From Ciona intestinalis (taxonomy: Eukaryota > Chordata > Ascidiacea > Phlebobranchia > Cionidae), in assembly GCF_000224145.3 (NCBI RefSeq), contig NC_020173.2, positions 1,541,435-1,605,434 of the forward strand: DNA of 64,000 nt, read 5' to 3'. This document shows, in pieces, positions 38,201 to 50,200 of the stretch (position 1 is the stretch's first letter; every line of letters begins with the position of its first letter). A model generated the notes under the pieces. It ran no database searches and was not told the origin of the DNA. It was given only the letters and a program-made list of their open reading frames with translations. Both the position numbers and the translations under genes were made by a program.

Positions 38201-41200
38201 AATAAATCAATGGCTCATCTGGTATAAAAAACGTATAGTGTATTTCCAACGTTATAGTGTATTTCCAATCATTCCCTGATGAAGTCTCGCCGTATGGCAG
38301 ACGAAACGTTGGAAATACACTATACGTTTTTTATACCAGATGAGCCATTGATTTATTGTTTATACTATGCCTGGTAGCAGAAGTAACAGAAAGTTTTTTT
38401 TATGTTTTAACATGTTATTCCTTGAAGGGTTTTTGGCATTGTAAAATGGAGTATTGACTGTATATTTTTTGTAGCTAAAAAACTGCTTTTTTTGGTATGT
38501 GTTTAATATACCACACATTTGGGTTGTAAAAAATTAATCCAACTGCCTTTTTGGAGGCAGTAAAACTGAGTATATATATATAGTAGAGTGGGGGAAGATG
38601 GGACACCTTTAACACCTAATATCCAAATAGCCTGATCGTGTTTTAAACAATTAACAACGGTCTGTGGAAGTCTTAAAGATACGGTTTTATAATTCATTGA
38701 ATGTTCTTTGTTTACCACCAAATGAAAACAGAAAACTCAAAGAAAAGGTGTCCTATCTTCCCCCACCCTACTATAAATCTATTCAGTATGCTTATAATGT
38801 TTTGTGTGTGTTTATTTAAAATTGCACACAATTGTTTTGATAAAATTTTTGAAATTAACTTCATAAAATAATTGCTTTATAACTTTATATAAAAAAATAT
38901 TGTGTACAGTAAATATGGCTGCAAAAACTTACCATTGGTGGTGGTACTGACATTTTTACCAAGTAAAATGTTTTCCAAGCAAGTACTGGCTGGTCTAGGA
39001 CTGCTAGAAGCCTAAAATACAGGATAAAATTAAAGAATGAATGAAACTTATTTGTTCTTATATGGACGGGCAGTGGCAGTCGTTATAGCACGGGTGTTCT
39101 GTTTCATACACCTCTATCTGCTCGAGAGTAACTTTCATATAACTTTTTTTGTGATTTTTTGTAATTATGTTTGTGGTTTTCTGTAACTTTATTTGTGGTT
39201 TTTTGTAACTTTGTTTGTGATTTTTTTAGCATTTGCCATTCAGTGTCTCGCCACAATGGTAGCAGCGGCGAGACTCGCACCCATAACCTCTGAGTTAGAT
39301 GCAAAGTTAACGGCTGTGTTTAGGTTTCAGATAAAAATTATTAATAAAAGTATAAATAGGCACCTGCTCTCCAAATTTAAACTTAGGTGCAGTTGTAGAA
39401 GTTGGGACACCAAACTTGAAAGCAGAAGCATTGCTGGCTGCATTTGTATTAGCACCTGTAAAAATAAAATTTACACAGTTTTTTTTATATAAATAGTTAA
39501 AATTTTTATCGAAAATGGCTGGCTGTTAAATTTTGAGTAAATTATGTGGGAGAAATTTTATTTAAAGTTGTATTTTTTGATGTGTGAGAAATATCCTGAG
39601 AATTTTTTTAAATGACAATGTGATACAAAAATATTGTACAAAAAAATCAGACTGTGTAATTGAACAATGTGTAAGAAAAACATCTTTTAAAATCAGTTTT
39701 TAATTTTTTTTTAAATACAAGCTTTCAGGTACATGCACATAACCTAAGAAATAAGAAAAATATACTTTAAAACGATTTTAAGAAACTGCCCCGTTTTAAA
39801 CCTGTTTTTTGAAATTTGTTTAACACGTTTAATATTTTGTTTAAATCAAGATTACAAAAATCTACACAACAAAGAAATTTTGTTTGGCTTTTTCTAACAT
39901 GGTTTAGTATATGAATTGGGGAATGTAGTGTAGACAAAACGTTAGTACAAAAAATAGGCATTTATTTTATACCAAAGGAACTACTTTATATATAAACTGT
40001 TTAGTATAACTATAATTTTAAGGAAAACTTTTTATAATTAAAAGTTACATTATAAAAAACATAAAAATAGGATGACAAAAAAATAAATTGCATAAAAATG
40101 TTGCTATTACTAAATAACAAGCTATCCAAAAATACCTGGGGCTGGGGCCGGTTGGTTTGGATTGGCTGATCCACAACAAGGACATGTTGCATGTTTAGCG
40201 CTGTTGCCCGCATAACAGTCGTTGCAATTCCATGACCCCGCTTCTTTAGTGATCTTGAAAGATCCGGAGGACTTTTGCTCCTGGAGTTTTTGCTCCTCGA
40301 GTTTTTGCTCCTCGAGTTTTTGCTCCTCGAGTTTTTGCTCCTCGAGTTTTTGCTCTTGCAGTTTTTGCTCCTGCTGATCCTTTCGGAGGAACGCAACAGA
40401 TGCGGAGGATGGAGTGGTGGGAGGAGGGAGGGAGGATCCTGGGAGGAGGTAAATGATAAAGAAGGGGAAAAAGAAAGGATGTGAGATTCAAACACAAATT
40501 TTAATCATATTTTACCGGTTAATTTTCACCTACTGCTGTTTTTAAATAACACAACAATAACATTTTAAATTATAATTTTTTTTAATTAATGGTATTTTTT
40601 TAAAGAAAAGTTATCTTAAGAATGGGGAATCATATTGATAAAATTAAAAACTTGATAACTTTTTTACAGACGAAGTGGTAAAAAATATAGAAAAAATTAA
40701 AACAAATTGTGTATAAATAAATTTAAACATAGTATATTTCCGTTGAAAAAATGTTTTTATACCAGATAAGCCACTTAAATATTATTTATGCCTGGTAGTA
40801 GAGGTAACAGAATAAATTTAAACAATTAGTTCTATAGACTTACCTTTATCAGTAGTTCTAACGGAAAAGGCTTTTTCAAAATTTTCCTTAAATTCGTTTG
40901 CAAGTTCAACGGTTTTAAAGCGCACAGCAAACACCTCATGCTGAGGGTCGAGCTCTGGGTCGGAAAAGTCCATTGCCGACCACGTCCACGCTTTTCCTGT
41001 GTCACCGTATGACTTCAGTTGCATGGCAGGGGCAATACAGTGATTTGCACATATTTTTAAAACCTGCACAAAAATTATGAAATAAAATATTTTGCATTTT
41101 TATTTAATTAAATAAAAAATTTAATAATAATTTTAGATAATTTAAAAAGACGTTTTTATTTTTTTTTAACAAAACATGAACTTAAAAATTACATTTCAGA

Positions 41201-44200
41201 GATTTTTCTTATTTATTATTTTTTTTTTTTTTTTTAAGCTTAAATTTGAATTAATTAAGATTTATTACAGGTTTGTATTTTTTTTCTTCAGGTAAATTTG
41301 ACTTAAAAATGACATTTCAGCATATATAAAATGGACTTTACTAGTGATTAAAAAATAGCTGATGGAGTTAGCTTCAGCAAATATTACTTTACTGTACAAT
41401 TAGGTTAAATTAAAAAAAAATAAAAAAATATAATAAAACGGTCATACTTGCTCCCTTCTCATAACAACCCTGTATTTGTTGCTATTTTTATGACGAAGAA
41501 TTTTCATTTCTCCGAGACCTCTTTCTTTCCATTGTGCATCTATATATCGGTATAATTTTGCTCTGCTGCAGAATATTGCCTGAAAAGTTAAAAATTTTAG
41601 TAATTATATAAAAGAAATAATAAGAATGAATTAACCTATTTATTGTCACACTAACGAGGCAATGACAGTTTTTATAACACTGGTGTTACCTCGTGTAATT
41701 TAATATAAGTATTTTAATTGAAACAGTTTTTATGTAATTTTGCCCATTTTAATTTTCGAACATTTTTCCGAAAACAGTTATATAGTAGGACGGGGGAAGA
41801 TAGGACACTTTTCACTGCATTTTTTCTTCCGTTTGGTAGTTTAAAAAGAACATGCAAAGAATTATAAACCAAATCATTACAACTTCCATAGACCGTTGGT
41901 AATTTTTAAAAACAGGACTTGGATATTATGACTAGGTGCCCTGCCTTTCTCCACGCTACTATATAACAGTTTTCAAAAAATGTTTAAAAATTAAAACGGG
42001 CAAAGTTGAAATTATTTTAACTTTTGAATTTACATGTTTAACCTTTGCCGTACATTTAAATAGAAAATTAAAAAAAATTTAAACAGATTCCATATTTTTC
42101 AATTTAGAAAATTCCCGTATGATATGAGAAGAATAAAAGATCTCAAAGTCATCTCACCTCTTCATTCTCTTCTCCTGTTCCAACATCCACTAGATTAGGA
42201 AGATCAACAATGGGATCAATATGAGGTCCTTCACTTGTGTCCAGATTAGAAGAGGGAGACCTTGCGTCTTCATCTTTCTTCCCCTCGTCTTTATCTTCTG
42301 CTGAAAAAAATAATCAGTAAGTTCATCTTAGTCTGGCGCTGTGGCACAATGGTTAGCGGGCCTGTCTGTAACCCAGAGGTTATAAGTGAAAGCAGCAGTT
42401 CCAAAACTTTTCTAAACATTTTTTAGTGGACCCTTTGCAAATATGTTGATATTGCTCNGGCCTATAAAAATATATATGTAAAAATTCCTATAAAAATCTC
42501 AAAACATAGACACACACAAAGTTACATACGTGGTAACCCGTAAGCAGGCACAAGGTGCATGAAACAGAACACCTGTGTTATAACGACTAGAATAAACTAG
42601 TTACATTAAACAAAATATTTTATAGATTAACCATTACCTGGCACTGGTGTTGTAGCTTTCGGTTTCGGCGAACCAAAACTAAATTTAAACGCACCAGGTC
42701 GGATACCACCTTCTGAACCAGTTCCACCAAAACCAGTTTGAATTGCTCCAGCCAGATTTCCAAATATGGAGGGTTTGGAAATTTCTAGAAAGAAATGGTT
42801 TGTATGGTGGATAATGTAGATCAAAACCACCGGGTGTTTTTTTTTATCTAAACATGTTATATCCGAACTTTGTCATGTTTCCGCTCAGTTTTGATGTCTG
42901 CTGTGACGTCACCAACGGTTTTGGCGCGAGTACGGTAGCGCCTGCCGTGACGTCACTGATTACGCGCGTCTTTTTATCGTTGTTTTCAAATTATCAGTCT
43001 CTGTTTGCAGTCGTTGTGTAACGTGTCGTATTGCCCAAGTTAGTCTGGTGTTTTAGTGTAATGATCTCAACATAGTACGTTTGTAATCTATATCGTGGTG
43101 ATGTTTTCTGTCTATGTCGTTACGCTATAGCTCACTGGCTAGGATTATTACCGTTTATCTGAACAATAAATGTTAATCTTTAAAAATTGCATTTAAAGCG
43201 TACATAAAATGAACTTTAGTAGTGACTGAAAGAGCAGGCAAACTTAGATCCAGCAATATTCTACTTTTCCATACATAAAAATGGTAACACGATATATAGT
43301 AGGGTGGGGGAAGATGGGACACCTTTAGCACACAATATACAAATATCCTGATCGTGTTTTTAATAATTAACAACGGTCTATGGAAATCGTGAGGATATAG
43401 TTTTATGATACTTTAAAGGTTCTTTGTTTACTACTAAACAGGACGAGAAAATAGAGTTAAAAAGTGTCCCATCTTCCCCCACCCTATTGTATATTAGTGT
43501 GGGGAAGATGGGACACCTTTTATTCTATTTTGTCCTATTTGATATTTGTTTAAAACAGGGTCAGGATATTTGTTTATTAAGTGCTAATGGTATCCCGTGT
43601 TCTTCCACCCTACTGTACAGGCGCCAAAATCTAACTTACTAAACAAGCAAATCGAAGTGGGTTTTATCCGTTTTATAAGGGTGAGGTCCTACATTGAGGA
43701 ACGCCATAAAACCTGGCATTTTTGGCAAGTGCTAGGGTAGTACTTTTTAGCTTTTTCTCTGCCACCATTGTACTCTATATGGGTGAGATCCTACAGTGTG
43801 GTACGCCATGGGACAAGAAATTAGGGGCAGAGTTGGTCATTGCCCAGAAAGTGGTTACAATACCCAAAAAGTAAATTTTAGATTTTACGGTTGTTTACGG
43901 CAAAAAGAATGATCCGAAACATTTAGTTCGATTGATGAGAATAAGTTCTTGGTAAGACATTGCAAACGATTCATTACCTGGTTCAGGTTGACTGTCAGTT
44001 GCAGTTACATTTGTCGGCATTTTGAATTTAAAACTGGAAGCTGCTGCCGCCACTGAAAAGTGAAAACAGTATATTTAGCTGGTAACTGTTACCGGCAGAA
44101 AATATATTAAGTTTAAAATAATAAAAAGTTGCAGTTGTACCCTTATGAAGCAATGCTTTTACATAGAAAATGTAGATGTGCCACTTCGAAAAAAAAATAA

Positions 44201-47200
44201 ACAAAACAAAAAATAATAAAAAAAAAAAATGGAAAAGTGGTGGAAATTAATATAGCCTGAAGATACTTCTTCTCTGCTGTACAAAACAACATTTTCTTTA
44301 GACATTTGCATGAAAAATAATCCGCAACTTTGATTTGGGATAGCTAACGCATCGGTCGCAAAATATAACTGATGTGATTAGTTGTTTTCGCTTTTTAATA
44401 AAAAAGCACCATATTACAAATTGGGGGGGAATCTGATATTCATCTTTGTTAAAAGGTAAAACATACAAAAAAGTTTAAGAACCACTGGTTTAAATGAGAT
44501 ACAAAAACAGTCCTACATGTTGTTGTTGTTGTTAAAGCAGATGTGGATTTTTCTTTGTCTGGTTTGTTACTATTTGGCTGACTTGGTTCAGCAGATGGAG
44601 CTGTAATTTATAGAAAGCAGAATTTTAATTAATGTGCACGTAGATATAACTTCACTGGAAATAAAAAAAATTGCCTGTTAGTGTATGGTCATATAGGTAA
44701 ACAAATGTGCCAGCTTACTAGTTTAGTTACCAAGTATGTTACTTTGTGGGTGATTAATTTTTTTGTGGATTTTTTTTATCCGTGGCTGATAATTTGGACA
44801 AACCATGAATGACCACTGGGTTGGAGCAAGTGCCGTTAAGTGTCCTTTCCAAGGACACATATGCCCACAATCGTAACAAGGCAAGTCTTGAATTTATTAC
44901 CTCTGGGTTAGAGGCAGGCGCGCTAACCAACTGTGCTACGGGGCTATGCAGTTATACAAAAGGAGTTCAGGAAATATGCCCGGCCTAAATTCAAGGTTTG
45001 TTGAAAAGCATTTTGTAGGTCCTTATTTACATAAAGTCAAACAAATTTTTAAGTAAATTGTACAGATTTTTCCACGTTAAGTTTTTTTGACTTTTAAAAA
45101 ACAAGCTTCATACCTGACTTTTGAGTTTTTCCCTTTCCAACTTTTGCAGCTTCTTGGTTGACTGTGTCACGGAAATTTACAGCGATTTCGTGCGTTTTGA
45201 ATTTGGCAGCAAGTTTCTCTTCACGAGGTTCATCTTCAGCAAAATCGAGAGCAAACCATATCATGGCTTTGTCGGAGTTTGCCATCTGTGATAGTGAGGT
45301 GCTTGACGATACATACTGGTTGCAGCAGACTTTGTGCACCTAAGAAGTAAAGTTAGTGTGAAGTGTTGGTTTTGGAACAGATTGGGAAACATAACTAGAA
45401 AAACATGGGGATTTACGTTCAAAACTAGATATACACAGATTTTAGACAGTTAATTTTTTAAGCAAAAATATAGAGATTTTGAGCAATTAAATTTTTGTTA
45501 CGCAAAAATACAACGATTTTAGCAGTTTAATTTTTTTAAGCAAAAATATAGAGATTTTAGCAGCAACCTTATATTTTAGGTAAAAAGTATTTTGTCTTCA
45601 CACAGCCATATATTCTATTAATAAGAGCGGAAAAATAATCACCCACAAAGTTACATGCGTGGTAACTCGTAAACTGGAACGAGGTGTATGAAACATAACA
45701 CCCATGTTATAACAACTGTCGTTTTCCGGCCACGCGAGGATAAAGTAAGTTACATTCACATTCACAATTAAGATGATTGACAACCAGTTTTGAATCTTTA
45801 ATTCACCTGTTCCCTTCTCATTACGAGCCGAACTTTGGCATTCACTTTATGTTTGAGCACTTTCATGTTTCCGATTCCTCTCTCTTTCCACTCACTGCGA
45901 TCCCATCTGAAGAGCTTGCATCGCTCCTGGAAGAGAACATCCTCATTCTCTTCTCCCGTGCTCACCTGTGCAACATCCAAAAGATCGGAAATTGTTTTTT
46001 GATAAAAAAGATAAAAAAACATCTTTTATTGCCTTTTTATACTATATGGCCTAAAACATATGCATACAGAAGGAATTATTTTTTGATAAAACAGATAAAA
46101 CGAATTTAACAGTATTGTTAAACCATTGGACATACTACTGTAGGCTTAAAGTAGTAGTAGAGAATAGAATTTAGAATTAATTTATTGAAAACGTTATTTT
46201 TTAATACATTTATTTGTGAAACTCGCAATTAAAACTGGCTCTTAAAAGCATGGAAAACTTTTTTTTAATGAAATAGACCAAATAAATTTAACAGTGTTCC
46301 TAAACCATTGAAAATACATTGCAACATATGCTGGCAATGGAATTATTTTTCATGCAAAAGACTAAACTGTAATTAACAGCGTTCATAAACCATTGTTGCA
46401 AGCCAAATATGTGGGTTATTTGAAGTAGGAATAAATTCTTAGTAAGCTATTAATTTATTGAATGTTATTTTAATACATTCATTTGTTAAGACTAACAAAA
46501 AAAATGGTTTTAAAACTATGGGGCTTGTCCAGTTAAATAACAGGATTTTTTGATAGACGAACTACAATTTTCGTTTAATTGCAAACAATTTGTTATCTCT
46601 AATGTAATATGTAAGTGACACAAAACTGTAAAAAAAACCTGCTTTCTAAGAAAAAGTCCTAAAACTACAGGGTATGACTCATTTGTTGGAGATGAATGCT
46701 TAATATCCAATTTGCAAATTTATAAAAAAAAATTACAAAAAAAATTTTAACCACTTTATCTGAAGCTACGGAAAAAGGAGAAAAAAATGATCTTTGACGA
46801 TGCAGGAAAAGATTACCAACCTCCACTAAGTCCGGAAGAGCCACGATGGGATCAAAGTGAGGTCCTGTGTCATTGTTGCTTGAGTCCTCCGCATCAGCGT
46901 GCTCCTGCGCATCCAGTTCTTGATTTTCTCGATCCATTTGCTCCGGAGATTGGAACTTCATTGTTTCACCTAGAGGAAAAAAACGATTTTGTCAAAAAAT
47001 TGAAAATATGTGTGAAAATAAAGATTTAGCAATAAATTAAAAAATTTGATTAAGGAATGAAGAATTTTTATTAAAATATGAACATCTTGTTAAAAAGTAA
47101 TAATTTTTTCAAAAATTAATATGATATTTTTGTTAAAAATAGCAATTTTAACAAAATCCAATATTTCAACGCAGAATCTAGATTTAAGTAACACAAATAA

Positions 47201-50200
47201 AAATTTAAGAGGCAACAATTAAGTTTAAAAATAACCAAAACCTGAATCCAATATTCCACCAACATACCTTGCTTTAAGTTGACAAAGTTTCCAAGGAATT
47301 GGAAATCTTTGGTTGGAGTTACATCAGCAGCAGATATGGCTCGCGAACTATGTTTGTCCTCTAACTGAAAAATAAAATATGTCACTTATTTAGACAGATT
47401 TGTTTATGCATTACTTTTGTGTTACTTAATTTTTTATGAAATATGTATCTTATTTTATACACTTATTTTTCTTATAAAATGTGTCACCTAATTACATCGA
47501 TTTTTGTTATGTGTTTTTTATTCAAAAAGTTTTTCATTTTTTAAATAGTTTTGACATTATTTTGAAATTTTTAAGGAGAGATACAAAGACAGAGTACTTG
47601 AGTTAAAAGTTGAAATATTCAAAGCAGGAAGTCATTACTACACTTCAATTAGGTTATGCTATACTGTATTGCTATTGCTAACATATTTTTAAAATTTGTG
47701 TTACACACATAATACAACCAGTGAATAACTTCTAAATTTGCCTGACTAATTATATCAACCCATTCTATATTAGTTTTATGTACTTCAATACAATTAAAAC
47801 TATGCTGTAAGCTGTATAGAATATTTGTATACAAAATGCTACCAATGTGGGCGTATGTGTCCTTGGGCAAGACACTTAACGGCAATTGCTCCAACCCAGT
47901 GGTCACAAATGGGTTGCCCAAATTATTGGACAAACATAAAAAAATTCAAAAATCCCCCCAAAAAATTACCCACAAAGTAACATACTTGGTAACTCGTAAG
48001 CTGGCGCGAGGTGTTAAACCTGTGTGATGATGATTGATGACTGTCGTTTTCCGCCACGCGAGAATAAAGTAAGCTACATTTATTCATTAATATTCATACA
48101 TTCATTCATTTGTTAACAAAATAAATTACCAAAAGTTTTTGCACAAGTGACATGGGAGCAACTGAAGGTTCAACCTGCTTAGCAAAGACTGGTTTGGGCG
48201 TCTCAGTTACAGGAGGCACCTACAATAATAATTTAAATAAAAAAATTAATAACAAAATTTAAAAAAATGTTTTTTTTAAATAACAAATTTTTCAAAAGTC
48301 CCTTTTATAATACACTGTTTAAATTTTTTTATTTTTTTTTGTATGTAAAAATTATAAAAAACATTTTTTTACAACAAATTTCACATAAAAACTCACAAAT
48401 GGAATGGATGTTGGCGTGAAGAGATTTTTTGGAGGAATGGAAGATAATGGCAGTCCCATACTCGCATTAGGGGGCGCTGGAGAGCCAGACAGCGACTGAC
48501 TTAACTTTTGTTGTAATATTTCGGCATCTGAAACACAATATCGTTTATTATATACAATGCGGTAGTTGCTAATAGAAAAAATTTGGAAACATTAAGGTTA
48601 GTGCTAAGCATGTTATAGAGACTGCTTAATTTTTGCAGTGAAGAAAATTGACATGAAAAATTAGTAGTTTGTTAAAAAAATTAGAAATTTGGACAGATTA
48701 CGCAGTTTAGAAAAGAAGATTTTTTATTAGGTTTATTTATTAATTCTTGAAGTGCTAGACACCACATACAAAAGCTTCTGTCACTCAGAACTTATGTTCA
48801 ACACTATTGGTTAAAAAAAGAAAATATATACAGGCATCTATAGAATATACATGTAATATATTTATGTATAGTAGAGTGGGGAAAGATGGGACACCTTTAG
48901 CACATAATTTCCAAATATCCTGATCATGTTTTGAACAATTAACAACGGTATATGGAAGTCGTGAGGATACAGTTTAATAATTCTTTGGTTTTTCTTTGTT
49001 TACTACCAAATGAAACGGGAAAATAGAGTTAAAAGGTATCCCATCTTTCCCCACCCTACTGTAAGATTTTTCGAAATACAAGTTAGCATCGCATACCTTT
49101 GTTTTGTAAACGTTGGGTCAAAAGATTGGGTTGTGGTGGTTGGTTAGTTTTATAAGTGGCCGGCATTGGTTCTGGGGTAAAGGTTTGGTTTTGATAAGCT
49201 GGTAGTATGGGAGCTTGTGGCTGGTGGTAAGTGGGCATGGTGTATTTGTTAAGGTCTGGTTGGTATGAAGATGCATAGGGGTTGATGGTAGGGCTGTAGT
49301 AGGCAGGTTGTTGTTGCTGTTGGTAAGGGTCAATGCTGGGCATCTGTGTTGACACAAAAGTATTAAATACGGACACATTAATAAAGGGAAATTTCAGAAA
49401 GATTACAGCAAAAACAGTTTTTTATATTACAGTTTAGTATTTTTTAATTATGTTTATTTAATAATTCTTAAAGTGATAGCCATCATAAATAGGCTTACAT
49501 CACTCAAGACTCAACTTCGACGCTATTGGTTAACAAAATTAAGGATAGGGTAAGATGTCTGGGGCCGATATTTAACATGTTTTAACAAACTATTGTTTTA
49601 TCATGTCGACTTTATTTACTGTTAAAAATGAGCAGTTTCTATAATATACTTGGAAGTGTGTACTTTGTAGGCTCTGGGCAGACTGTGCCCAAACTGTGGG
49701 CAGACTGTGTTAGCCTAACACTGTTAGGCAATGCGGTAAGGTAGATAAAACTGATTTTATGGACAGTTTTAATACAAACACGACAGACAATTTTTTTTCA
49801 TTTCAACTCCTTATAAATAAAGATAGTTTTGGTTTTTTAAACCAAAATGTTAAAATGTAAATTGTATCTTACATATGGGCTGCCAATTGTCATGTTTCTA
49901 TTGAAACTGACCAATGTGGAAACAATGGGTTTTTCTAGGAATCAAGGTGTTGAAATTAATACTGAATAAATAAAACAAAAAAAGACCGGTATTGTGAACT
50001 TTGTATACAACCTAATCTTCTATATAAACACAAAAAAGTAGCTACTTCAGGTGAAAAAAACAGGTAAAAAAAATTAAACTTTTTTTTAAATATAATTTTT
50101 TTTAAAAAAACAAGCAAAGTATTTATAAAGACATTGCAATCCGTGTGACTTAAAAAAAACATTTAAGAAAAACAAGGAAAAAACATTTTTTTACCTGGCC

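Noticed and set aside
40275-40484. Plus-strand Leu-rich frame (LLLEFL repeats)
   Set aside because: Antisense shadow of the EEQKL minisatellite in RANBP2 exon 35.
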